A DNA stretch of 64,000 bases from Tritrichomonas musculus (Eukaryota; Parabasalia; Tritrichomonadida; Tritrichomonadidae), in assembly GCA_039105265.1 (NCBI GenBank), contig JAPFFF010000001.1, forward strand, positions 1,116,001-1,180,000, read 5' to 3'. This document shows positions 10,562 through 20,490 of this stretch, one piece after another. Under the pieces are notes generated by a model. It was not told the DNA's origin, made no database searches, and saw only the letters and a program-made list of their open reading frames with translations. Position numbers and translations under genes: made by a program. How positions within the stretch are numbered: the stretch's first letter is position 1; each line of letters opens with the position of its first letter.

Positions 10562-11038
10562 ATGTCGAACGAAAAAGATGATTTTACTCTTCCAAAATAT
10601 TTTTACCTTCTTAATGATTATGACAAACAAAACTATATGATTCTCCACGATCTAATTTCTAAGTCAGAAAAAAGGTACAAGAGGTACAAGAGAGTTGAGT
10701 CGATTCAAGATGCATTATTATTGATTCGCGATTTCTGTATTAAAGGAAACGTTGATGATTGGAAAAGATGCCTTGTATGCGGTGCTTGTTGGGTTCGAGA
10801 GAATGTTGCAATTAACACGCGCCATCTTTGCATTTTGGTAGGAAAATGTAAGTCGTCAATAAATGGCGCCATTTCGAAGATGGGCTATAAAATTGTCCCT
10901 TTTAAATCAGCAGCAACAAAAGAACTAATAGCGTTCATTCCATTATTAAAAGAAAATTCAGAAGAGTTAAGACAATGGACAATAAGGAAGAAAATAAATT
11001 CTAAAGAAATGAATTACATTGAAATAAAAACACATTGA
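10562..11038 (+). CDS. Initiator-binding-domain (IBD) transcription factor
   Basis: This 158-residue protein is nearly all IBD, the winged-helix-like domain of trichomonad IBP39 that binds the Inr core promoter. Family signatures visible are RCLVCGACW (69-77), AINTRHL (83-89) and CKSSINGAI (96-104), preceded by the N-terminal helix FTLPKYFYLLNDYDKQNY. IBP39 proper is about twice as long and has a C-terminal domain reported to contact the RNA polymerase II tail. Here only a 30-residue basic end (RKKINSKEMNY) follows, so this paralogue may bind DNA without recruiting polymerase. The start is the first Met. The neighbour at 11329-12366 is convergent. Recognition of the IBD is firm; the role is inferred. 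Confidence 0.85.
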   Translation: MSNEKDDFTLPKYFYLLNDYDKQNYMILHDLISKSEKRYKRYKRVESIQDALLLIRDFCIKGNVDDWKRCLVCGACWVRENVAINTRHLCILVGKCKSSINGAISKMGYKIVPFKSAATKELIAFIPLLKENSEELRQWTIRKKINSKEMNYIEIKTH

Positions 11039-11328
11039 AAATTTAAGAAAAAAAAATTGTTTTTTATCATTGAAAGAAAAGAAGTAGTATAACTCTATAT
11101 TGACTTATAATGAACTCTAGCATGTTGTATTGAAATAAGCACTTTGAATAGATTATTTCAATTTCTTTCAAATTGAATTGATTTTTTTTTCACTTTTTCA
11201 TAGCAGAGTGTATTGAAAAAGTGGACTGTCATTTTTAAAAAAAAAAAAAAATTCAATAAATAATTATTTTTTTGATTTAATAAGTTGTGTGAAATTATCA
11301 ACAAATATTAAAAAATAAAAAATAAAAA

Positions 11329-12366
11329 TCACAGAATATTGAATGAACTGGAAAGAAGTGAAGGTGTTTCTTTTTCCTCTTGATTTTCAGAAAATTTCTT
11401 AAAAATTGATTGGCTTGAAGGAACTTCCGTGTTGAGTGCTCTTATAAGCGAGAATTCGTTATTTAAACCATTCATTTGAATGTCGGGATTTTGAATGGTA
11501 ATTTGGTCGGATGGAATTTGGGAAATAAAAGGTGCGCCGGATAATAACACTTCTTCATTAAGAGCTTTTATCAGCGAGAACTCGCTTGGAACTATTGAAA
11601 TGGAAAACTGATTTGTTGATTGGTCATCTTGAGATAAGCTGCTAGGAGCAATGCTGATAGCTTGAGGTGGTGGAGGGGCGTCTGTGTTTTCCTCAGTGCT
11701 GAATGATATATTGGTTTGTAGGATTTCTGTTGTCTGCTCTGGTGTCAATGATATTTTTGTTGAAGAATTATTATTAAGAGATATACTTGAGGGAATTTCC
11801 ATGTTTTGTACTATTGGTTGTGGTGGTTGATGTATGTTTGGGGGTTGTGGATTAACAGGGATCATTTGATTGGAAAATGGAGGTTGACTGTAAAACATGG
11901 TGGAATTTAGAGCTTGCATTGGCGGATTGGGTTGCATCATTTGTGGGTTTGGATAAAGAAACTGAGGTTGCCTATAAATCGGATTTAAAAAATAAGCTGG
12001 TGGAAAATTTTGCTTAGGTAAGTTCATGTTTTGAGGAATTGGGCGAGATTTTTTTTGAGATGATTCTTTAGGTGTTACTTGATCTGATGGTTTCTCTTTC
12101 TCGGTTGATTTTAAACTTTCGGATAAATTTTGGCTTACGTCTGCTGTTGAATCAGAAGAAGAAAGTTGTTTTTCTTGATCTTTTTTAATAATTTTTTCAT
12201 ATAGTACTTTAAGATCACGTCTTTGCGCTTTTATTTTGAAATTCTTATTTAATCTGCCTCGGTCATCAAAAGAAAGAACGATTGTTGGATTGGGCGGGTC
12301 AACGATAAATATATGACCCCATGTGCTCTTATGATAGCTTCTCGAATAATTTTTCTGCTTAATCAT
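11329..12366 (-). CDS. Pro/Gln/Ser-rich protein, possible transcription regulator
   Basis: About 345 residues. The first 70 are a basic globular-looking stretch (STWGHIFIVDPPNPTIVLSF, then RGRLNKNFKIKAQRRDLKVL) that I do not recognise. The rest is low complexity: Ser/Glu/Lys, then a Pro/Gln/Asn/Met-rich segment, then two copies of a short motif, EFSLIKALNEEV and EFSLIRALNTEV, about 45 residues apart. The frame stays open above the ATG at 12366, but no earlier ATG exists. Regions of this composition are common in trichomonad transcription regulators, and it lies tail to tail with an IBD factor; a regulatory role is inference only. Confidence 0.65.
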   Translation of the reverse strand: MIKQKNYSRSYHKSTWGHIFIVDPPNPTIVLSFDDRGRLNKNFKIKAQRRDLKVLYEKIIKKDQEKQLSSSDSTADVSQNLSESLKSTEKEKPSDQVTPKESSQKKSRPIPQNMNLPKQNFPPAYFLNPIYRQPQFLYPNPQMMQPNPPMQALNSTMFYSQPPFSNQMIPVNPQPPNIHQPPQPIVQNMEIPSSISLNNNSSTKISLTPEQTTEILQTNISFSTEENTDAPPPPQAISIAPSSLSQDDQSTNQFSISIVPSEFSLIKALNEEVLLSGAPFISQIPSDQITIQNPDIQMNGLNNEFSLIRALNTEVPSSQSIFKKFSENQEEKETPSLLSSSFNIL

Positions 12367-12414
12367 GGTTGACAAATAAGGAAGATTTCTGAATTTTTTA
12401 TTTAACAATTCCAA

Positions 12415-15400
12415 CGTCGTGAATATAAATTTAATTTTTCATTTATAATAATAAAAAATAAATATTTTAAAACATAAATAGAGTATATATAAAATAATAT
12501 ATACTTATATATTTAAAAATTATTTTTCATAAGATTTTTACTTTTTATTTTCAATAAATTGTTATTTTAAAAATTATTTTATTTTTTACAAAATCTTATC
12601 AGAAATTTAGTCAGTCTTTTTTAAACAAAATATTTTAAGAAAAAAAAGTAATATTTATAGTATAAATTATATTTTAATATTTATTTCATTATTATATTTA
12701 AAAAAATTAATAAAATGAACATATATATAATGTATATTCAAAGAAATAGGCAAAAAAAAAATTGATAGAAAAAGTGAAATTGGATAAATTAAAAACTATA
12801 AAAACCTTCTGAAATAACGCATATATGTAAAATTCAAAAAATCCGATACAAAAGAAATTACTTTAAAGGCCATCCAAAGTTTAGGATTATGTTAATGTGT
12901 TATAAATTATGTTTTGATTTTTAAAACTTCTTTCAATAATTAATATATTTTATTTATTTTGAAAACAATTTTTTGGTCTTTATAAAGAGCGAAAGCAAGC
13001 ATAACCTACCTGTTTAAGAAAATGTTTTAGTTATGTTTTATTTTATCCAAAAAAAAAGTAATTATTTTTAATATATTAGAAATAAAAAGTATTTTTTTAT
13101 GATTTCTTCATTAAGGGGTGGGATAATTTTTGGTTTCTTGCGTTTTTACAGGCAGTTTACACATTATATTATTCGATATCTTATGTAGATATAAAATATT
13201 TCATCCAAAGTTCAAAAAAAATTAAGATTATTTTGGAATTATATTTATATTCTATTTTTAAGCATCAAAGCATTGTTTTTTAATAAAAAATTATTTAGCC
13301 GCATTCCCATTCAAATTTGAGAGGATATAACTTTTTCAAATAAAAAAATAAAAGTCAGATTTATTTCAATATAAAGTCAGATGTATATCTTAAAAAAAAA
13401 AAAGGCAATTAAGTGAAATATTTAATTTCTTTTATATTATCAATATTTTGACATTTTTCAGCAATATTTCAAAGTAAAGACAGCCTTTTGCATGGACTTG
13501 TTTTTTAAAACCCAAGCATTTAGGCTGATATAATATTTAATATCTTATTGATATGTTATCGGGATTAACGGAATATGTACTAATTATGGATATTAATGTG
13601 TGTATTTGTAATATTTATGTTTTTTTAATCAACTTTGTTTCAAATATTCTACTTCATAATGAACTTTTTTTGGAAAATAAAACTCAATAATCTCATTAAA
13701 AAGAGAGATATGCATTTTTCTCATTATTAAAAGTGTGTCTTTAGCTTCGCCTCTCCCATAAAAACAGATGAAGTTGTAGAAAATCCAAGCAAAAATCTCT
13801 TTCATAGTTTTTCATTAAATAATAATAATTTTGATAAGCTACTCACTGAGTAAATAAAGATTAATGTGAAAGCTTTTTAGTACTAAATATGTTACACTTA
13901 ATTATTGAGGTTTGTCGATAAAAACTTTCTTATTTTTAAAAGAAATGAGCTTTGATCAAACAATTTTTTTTTTGGAAAAATGGCGGAAAGTAGATGTGAA
14001 ATCTTTATTAATGCGTAGTATAATACTAGTATTGTTAAATATTAGGGGTAAAAAGAGAATTGAAATACTTCAAAATAGGCCAAAAATATCCTTTGAAAAA
14101 CGATCATTTTTCATTGAAAAAAATTTTATGATGAAAAATTTGCCATATATTTTCAAAAAGAGAAAAAAGAGGTATTCATAGGAAATTTGTCGATAAAATT
14201 GTATATAAAACATTTTATATTTTTATATAATTTATAATTAGATTATATAATTATTTGTTTAATTATTTTTGGGTCTATTTTCAAGATATGAATTTATTAT
14301 ACTTTTGTGAGAATAAATAATTTTACTTCTGAATTTGTATATTTTCAATAGATTTGTAAACTCTATTATAGTCACCCCAATAAGTTTTGATAGGAAACAA
14401 ATTCAAAAAGGGTTTATTACACTTTTATTCCAAGAAAAAGTTGTTTTTCTTTTTTTAAAAAGTTACGGTTTCTATCAAAACTTTATGGCAGCTAGAAGGA
14501 GATATCTTAATAAATTTGACCTTAAATTGGCCTTAAATTGACCTTTTAAAATAAGCTTCTTCATAGTTGCCATAAAGTATGATTTACTGTTTGTAGCCTT
14601 TCTAGAATTATAAATACTTATTAGAATAACAGCATATAAGATAAAATCCTTGAAAATTTATGTTATGGGCTATATTTCATACGTTCTTAATGCTATCTGC
14701 CTTATATATTTTTGATTTTTTTTTTCTGAGTAATTTTTTTTTATTCAAAATTTTTTATTTTCTGAATTTTTTCAAATTTGTTTATCTTATTTTTTTCTTG
14801 TGATCATGAGTTTAAAAAATATATTTATAATATATACTGCAAAAAAATTCATAATTATTTGTAACTATAAATTGTTACTTCATTATTCCTGATATATAAA
14901 TTGTTCAAAATTGAGAATATTATTTATATTTTTTTTTTCAAAGTTTAAACAGCCAAGTTCATTTAAAATCTATATCAATATCAGTGTATCATATTATATA
15001 ATATGATTTGAGAATATCTCTCAAAATTCAATGAAAATTGAGATATAGGTCCCAAATTTTTTGAATTAATTGAAATTATTAAATAAATTTTTCAGATAAA
15101 AAACGATTATTTTTTTTTTATATATTCTAATATTCAATAAAAATATTAATATTTTGAATATAAATGCAGATTCATATAATTATATATATATTATTAAAAT
15201 TATATTTTTATTTTAATAAGATATTTATTCAAATTTTATCAAAATAAAAATAGATTAATTTAAAAAGAGAGATATGGTTATAAATTGACCTTATAATGTT
15301 ATTTTTATGTATTTTAATATAATAATAAAGGATTACATTTGATTTATTTATTAATTTATTATTTATTTTTATATATAATTTATTTTAATATTTATATTAA

Positions 15401-16116
15401 ATGTATATATATAATTGATCAAGAAATATATATAATAAATAATACATACTTTCAATGATATTCAATTTTCAATAATTAGCATGAAAATAATTTATTGAAA
15501 TTCTAATCGTCTAACGAGTAAATTGAGAGTTTTCACTCAAATAATTTTGAAAGAATTGAATCTATCGTTCGAATTTTTTTGTCGAGGTTCGTTTTCTCGC
15601 CAAATACTTGATAAATAATATTTTTGATAAATGATTGTTATTATATAATACTATATTTTTTTCCAATCTAAAATTTTGGAGTTGAAATTGAGTTCTATTT
15701 ACGAATATTTCATTTTGAAAAAATACATTATTTTTTACTGAACAAATAACTGATTTGCTATTAATAAACATCAAATGATTCATCTATTTAATTTATTTAA
15801 TTATCATTAATTTTTTCAGAATGATTTAAATTTGATTTTTCATATACTGCTTTAATAGTACTCTTTATTATTATTATATATTATAAAATAATGTTATTAT
15901 TTATATTCAAATGTTTAATTGTTTATATATTGCTTTTTTTATGAGTTATATATAAATTATTGACTTCAAAAAAATATCTCAATAAATTTGAATAATCTCA
16001 TAGAATCGGTCAGACTGATTTAATATATTAAATTGTTTACTAAAAATTTTGTATAACTTTTTTATCAAAATTTTGTTTATTCCTTTTTAATATATACAGA
16101 AATTTCTCCAGTAAAA
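12415..16116. other. 3.7-kb gene-free AT-rich stretch
   Basis: There is no convincing gene. Short frames near 13.9, 14.3 and 15.6 kb are Lys/Phe/Ile-rich products of AT composition. A small inverted repeat (AAGTTTTGATAGGAAAC at 14382-14398 with its complement at 14467-14483) is the only structure noted. Confidence 0.6.
14382..14483. repeat. Short inverted repeat
   Basis: AAGTTTTGATAGGAAAC at the left and GTTTCTATCAAAACTT at the right are inverted complements with one extra base, separated by about 70 bp. It may be a decayed foldback element. It overlaps a spurious frame. Confidence 0.45.
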
Positions 16117-17757
16117 ATGTCAGAAAAGTCAAATTTAGAATCTCTTCCAGCAGCGAGGACCTTTTCAATTTGGATCAATGATCGAAAAATGAATTTTGAT
16201 AAAGCAAAATTAGCAAGGTTATCAAAAATAGTCGCTCAACTCATAAAAAAAGGTCAGACTCAATATACTATTAGCAAAAAAGTTTGTCATAGCGCTCGAA
16301 TTGCGTTTGCAAATGCTTGTCGATTGTCCTCCTTCAAGGTTACACTATTGAATGCATTTGATCTTCAATATCTGGCTGTCGAAATGGGAGTTACATCTCT
16401 TGAAATGTTCGTTAATAAGTACATTAAAGCCAAAAATTTGACACCACAAGAAAAAAACGATAATGATTACTTAGATTATGAAGAAGAAGAAGAAAAAAAA
16501 GAAGAAATTTCACCTAAAAGCGGTCAAATACAACAAGACCAAGAACTTAATCAAAAACAAAAAAAGCAAGATGAAACAATGAAAAATCAATACAATGAAA
16601 ACAAAATGTTAACAAAAGAAATAGCAAATCTCACATCTCAAGTTCAAGCACTTACCAAAGAAAATGAAGAACTTAAACAAAAACAAAAAGATGAAAACAA
16701 AAAACATGAAAAAGAAATTTCTGATCTCACATCACAAATTCAAGAACTCAAGCAAAAAATCAAAGGGCCACAGTTTAAAACAAGCCAAGAACTGAAAAGT
16801 TTTGAAGAGTTTAAAATTTTAGAAAAAAATGTCGTTGAAAATTTGAATAAACTTGATTTGTTGGGAACAGGAATGTCAGGCCGAGTTTACAAAGTAGGGA
16901 AAGAAGAAATCTATGTTGCTAAATATTTGAATACTGATAACGGTTTTGATTTTGAAAAATTTAAATACTTTATGAATGAATATGAAATATTGACCATGCT
17001 CAATCATCCAAACATCATCAAAGTTTACGGATTTTACAACGGAGATGATGAAACCAGTCCAATGATTTTGATGGAATATTGTTCGAATTCACTGCATGAT
17101 GAAATTGTAAATAAAAGATTGAATGATTATGAAAAAGCAATAATTGTCTATCAAATCGTTGAAGGTTTTAAATACGTCCATTTTAAAAACATCATTCATC
17201 GAGACGTCAAAGCACAGAACATTCTTATAAATGACAATAAAACAGTCAAAATTTGTGATTTTGGGTTTTCTAAGCTTATGATACCAAATGAAGTTTCTAT
17301 GTCTGTTTGTGTCGGTACATTTAAATATATGGCACCTGAATTGTTTAAATCTGATACGCATTACACTTCTAAAGTTGATATCTATTCTTTCGGAATTTTG
17401 TTGTATTTCATCATTTGTGGTGAATTGCCTAAAATTTCAATTGATGATGTATGTAAAGGAATATTGCCAAAAATTCCTAGTTATGTGAATGATTTTGCTA
17501 GAAAATTGTTGGAAAATTGCTGGTCTTATGATCCAGAATTAAGACCGTCTTTCGACACAATTTATAATTTACTAAAAGAGAAGAATTATGAAATTGTGGA
17601 CTTAAATTCAACTGAGAAAAAGCAGGTTTTATGCTTCGTGGAAAAACATATTTCAACAATTCCATTATATGATCAGACTTCAACAACAAAAATAACAGAA
17701 ATTAGCGGTCCAAAAATATCACGTCCTCAAGTTACACATCCAAAGCCCAAAAAATAA
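16117..17757 (+). CDS. TKL-type protein kinase with N-terminal BTB-like module
   Basis: A 546-residue protein. Residues 13-107 form a globular module (FSIWINDRKMNFDKAKLARL to MFVNKYIKAKNL) resembling the divergent BTB/POZ-like N-termini seen in many trichomonad proteins. Residues 120-217 are an acidic linker and a long Lys/Glu/Gln coiled coil. The kinase domain runs from about 240 to 490 with glycine loop GTGMSG (250-255), K269, HRDVKAQN (361-368), DFG (381-383) and APE (406-408), so it should be active. The activation segment VGTFKYMAPELF is of TKL/tyrosine-kinase-like style. The tail is short and basic. The module plus coiled coil suggest it works as a dimer or oligomer. A 35-bp piece of the 3' end is duplicated downstream (18105-18139). 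Confidence 0.88.
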   Translation: MSEKSNLESLPAARTFSIWINDRKMNFDKAKLARLSKIVAQLIKKGQTQYTISKKVCHSARIAFANACRLSSFKVTLLNAFDLQYLAVEMGVTSLEMFVNKYIKAKNLTPQEKNDNDYLDYEEEEEKKEEISPKSGQIQQDQELNQKQKKQDETMKNQYNENKMLTKEIANLTSQVQALTKENEELKQKQKDENKKHEKEISDLTSQIQELKQKIKGPQFKTSQELKSFEEFKILEKNVVENLNKLDLLGTGMSGRVYKVGKEEIYVAKYLNTDNGFDFEKFKYFMNEYEILTMLNHPNIIKVYGFYNGDDETSPMILMEYCSNSLHDEIVNKRLNDYEKAIIVYQIVEGFKYVHFKNIIHRDVKAQNILINDNKTVKICDFGFSKLMIPNEVSMSVCVGTFKYMAPELFKSDTHYTSKVDIYSFGILLYFIICGELPKISIDDVCKGILPKIPSYVNDFARKLLENCWSYDPELRPSFDTIYNLLKEKNYEIVDLNSTEKKQVLCFVEKHISTIPLYDQTSTTKITEISGPKISRPQVTHPKPKK

Positions 17758-17877
17758 ATTATATTTTTATTTTATCTTTTTAATAAACTCAAATTCTTTT
17801 CAATTAGCACTTTTTGAATAATTTTTTTCAAATAAAAAGTTATTCCTTTCAATTACCACTTTTTGATTAATTTTAGG

Positions 17878-17995
17878 TTACAAAATTTTTACCGATTCTT
17901 ACCGCCAGCTGCGTGGTCTCGACTCAGCTTCGCTTCGTTCAGCCTCGCTCGACGCCCGCTAGGCGGTATGTAGCCTCGGTAAAAATTATGTAAAA
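17878..17995. repeat. GC-rich foldback
   Basis: The left arm TTACAAAATTTTTACCGATT and right arm CCTCGGTAAAAATTATGTAA are complementary, as are ACCGCCAGC and GCTAGGCGGT further in. The centre is strikingly GC-rich with repeated CTTCGCTTCG and CCTCGCTCGAC. Against a roughly 75% AT background this is a foreign-looking island and may be a MITE or a structured non-coding RNA element. Confidence 0.55.
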
Positions 17996-18104
17996 ATATA
18001 AAAAGATTTTATTTTATTCAGCATTTATTTAAGATAATTTTTTCTGAGGATTTTCCACTTTTTGAAGTCTCCTCACAAAAGTACAACTATTTTAAAATTA
18101 ATCC

Positions 18105-18139
18105 AAACATATTTCAACAATTCCATTATATGATCAGAC
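18105..18139 (+). repeat. 35-bp duplicate of the kinase gene 3' end
   Basis: The sequence AAACATATTTCAACAATTCC followed by ATTATATGATCAGAC is identical to 17644-17678 inside the kinase gene. It is not part of a reading frame here. Confidence 0.8.
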
Positions 18140-18456
18140 ATTTTTTGGCTTGCTATTTTTATTCAAAAAGTGGTAATTGAAAGAAATTTTTTTATTAAAA
18201 TTATTCAATTTGTTCTTCTGATTTTTGGTATTAATAATCTTAGGTTAATTTGCTGCTATAAAATGGATAATCTTAGGACAATACAACTTAATGGAAAAAA
18301 TAAATAATCATTTTGAATTGAATGAATGATTACTTCACTTCAATTCAAAATTATAATTATCGATTTTTTCAAAAAATTATCTTACTTTTACGAACTTTGT
18401 CAATGGTATATATAGAATATTTCAACATCATGAAGGTTTTTATCGTAACTATCTTT

Positions 18457-18993
18457 CTAACTAATCTGATATATCATAGGTGAGAGTCTATCAATGAATG
18501 ATTCATAATGGATATACTCTTTACTGTGATATAGATCATAGATATGTTTAAACGCTTGATCACACTGTTCATTCATCACTTTATGATTACGATGATAACC
18601 AATCATCTCATAGTTGAGTTTACCAATGAACTTCTTGATCTCAGCTATATTAGTAGGTTCTACAATGATCTCATCTAATTCTGGAAAAGTAGGTTTGGAT
18701 CTCAAGGATAATAACAGAGATGGTATCGAGCTGAACTCATTCGCTACATCTTCAACACTTTTAGTGTTTCTATCACTTTTACACTTCGTATGGAGAGATT
18801 TATTGAAGAGTTTGCGCTTGATTTGAGATCACTTAATGTGCCACTCTTTCAGTTGATCGTTATAAGAGTTGATATTTTACTTTTCCATAATCTGTTCAGT
18901 TCGGATGATCATGAGTGATGGGTCGAATAGGAGTTTCTGTGACGATTCGTCAAGTTCGTTGATTGTTGACTCTGTCAAGTTCTTTTGATTCAT
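18457..18993 (-). pseudogene. Decayed gene fragment, family unknown
   Basis: The minus strand begins with a Met at 18993 (MNQKNLTESTINELDESSQK, then LLFDPSLMIIRTEQIMEK) and stays coding-like to a stop at 18457 (ESFIDRLSPMIYQIS), but two in-frame stops lie between. The last 82 codons are open (MRSKPTFPELDEIIVEPTN onward). Charge and codon pattern look like a real former gene. It is not recognised, and it is interpreted as a host pseudogene. Confidence 0.5.
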
Positions 18994-19058
18994 TTCAGTT
19001 GATATATTAAATAGGTTATAAATCGAGTTATATCTAACTTGTTAACCATTGAAGTGAT

Positions 19059-19322
19059 TTATTTAATATTTGGATCATATTCTAGTAACATATCCAAATA
19101 ACTCGGTATTTGGATCGTAATATCTGGATTTAAATGTATATGTATCACTCGGTTCTGATTCGTTATTTTTTCATGGAGTTGTTCTAACAACATTACAGAG
19201 TTTAACATTATGTTTGCAAATGGTTTTGTCTTTTGTGGCAGATCTTCATTGTGTGAACATACTTGCATTTGGATTACAAAAAAACAAAGTGTTAAGTGCT
19301 CTAGTATCAACCTCCAATGCAT
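19059..19322 (-). pseudogene. Open fragment, probably part of a decayed gene
   Basis: An 87-codon frame (MHWRLILEHLTLCFFVIQMQ to YLDMLLEYDPNIK) lies just upstream of the previous fragment on the same strand. The middle, HEKITNQNRVIHIHLNPDI, looks protein-like. It may derive from the same former gene or a neighbour. There is no recognisable domain. Confidence 0.3.
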
Positions 19323-19359
19323 ATTATTTTATTTGTAAATCATTTAATTATATAAAGAC

Positions 19360-19848
19360 ATGGATAGCAATAAGATTACTGAAGAATTAGAAAAAAATCT
19401 AAAAATCAATCAGTTTGGAAAGACTATTCCAGTGTAGCTGATATAGTTCAGGCATATCTTATTAAAACATCACAATTACAAGAAATTGATGCAAAGAATT
19501 TTGCTTCATTTAAAAGAAAATATAGGAAATCAGAAAACAGATTATTAATGTTTGCCATTAATTGTCTATCAAAAAGAGCCAAAATTTGATCCAAAAATCT
19601 TTAAAAATAATGATAATCTTTTAGTTTAATATCTGTCATTCGTTGATGAATTTAATTCATTAATGCTGAAAAAGCTATTGAATCGTGTTTTAGAACTGCA
19701 AATACAAATGATGCTGAAATTCGCTCATCTTTATTCAATATTGCAAATATCATCTTCCAAAGATGCTGGTAAAAGATTATTTGATGCTTTTTCAAGAGCT
19801 ACTAGAAGTGAAATATGTGACTCCAATGTTTTATCACTTAATGTATGA
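19360..19848 (+). pseudogene. Frameshifted coding remnant
   Basis: Starting at MDSNKITEELEKNLKINQFG, coding-like pieces appear in different frames: VADIVQAYLIKTSQLQEIDA, then KNFASFKRKYRKSENRLLMF, then EKAIESCFRTANTNDAEIRS. At least two frameshifts and several stops separate them. The pieces are helical and charged. The family is unknown; this is interpreted as a dead host gene. Confidence 0.45.
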
Positions 19849-20162
19849 ATGATGATCAAATTCAATTGTATTTTAAAGATGCTTGATAAAGTTGGTAAGG
19901 TTGTATTGATTTTTTTATCTGTATCTTTTTCTCTTGCTTTTTAATTTGTTCATTCCATAACTCAATAAAAATTGATTAAGAATAAAGATTTTCAAAAATT
20001 TTAAAATATACGTTAATAGTTATCTGTTTTTTAAAAATTATGTTAACCAACTTTTTAAAACAGACAATAATTTTTTTGCAAACACATCATAGAATTAATT
20101 ATAAACAATTGTTTATATACAATATTTAAATCATTTTAATAATATAATATAATTCTATGAAG

Positions 20163-20470
20163 TCAATTTACTCTGCTGAAGAACTGGTGTAAATCCATAA
20201 GTTGAGCAGTATACATGCACCTGCTTGGAAGTTCTGCTAGCAATTCGACCTCCAATCTCGATTTACTAGCATCTTTGAACTTGACGAATGGCACGAACTG
20301 CACAATGTCCCTCTTCGTTCTTACACTTTTCGCCTTTAAAGCATGTCTATCAGCGTCCAACTCTTCAAATTCATCCCAATTTTTCTTTGTGACAGTAACT
20401 ATGACGGCGCTGAGTGGATATCGGATGCCTCCACGATTTACTGATAAAAGCTGTTGAATCTTCCAATTTA
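20163..20470 (-). pseudogene. GC-richer coding fragment of unknown origin
   Basis: About 100 codons are open on the minus strand (LNWKIQQLLSVNRGGIRYPL, then SAVIVTVTKKNWDEFEELDA, ending HQFFSRVN stop). A stop lies just upstream and no start precedes the conserved-looking part. GC content is clearly higher than in the flanks, suggesting a transferred or selected sequence. Only the last 65 codons have a Met start. Not recognised. Confidence 0.4.
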
Positions 20471-20490
20471 GAAATCATTAAAATCATTAA

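Larger units (their letters stand above)
17797..18186. repeat. Inverted-repeat unit enclosing foldback and gene scrap
   Basis: The left boundaries TTCAATTAGCACTTTTTGAA and TTCAATTACCACTTTTTGAT are complementary to TTCAAAAAGTGGTAATTGAA at the right. Inside lie the foldback 17878-17995 and a 35-bp copy of the kinase 3' end. The arrangement resembles a short TIR element that picked up host sequence. Confidence 0.5.
17758..18454. other. Repeat-rich intergenic stretch
   Basis: There is no gene. Three copies of a word like TTCAATTACCACTTTTTGA occur, two direct (17797-17820 and 17845-17870) and one inverted (18160-18186). They enclose the GC-rich foldback and a duplicated kinase fragment, so most of this stretch may be one composite non-autonomous element. 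Confidence 0.55.

Noticed and set aside
13912-14541. Two short Lys/Phe-rich frames
   Set aside because: Composition follows AT bias, there is no domain or start signal, and the second overlaps an inverted repeat.
15562-15783. 73-codon minus-strand frame
   Set aside because: Low-complexity Asn/Ile/Phe product in AT-rich DNA with no supporting signal.
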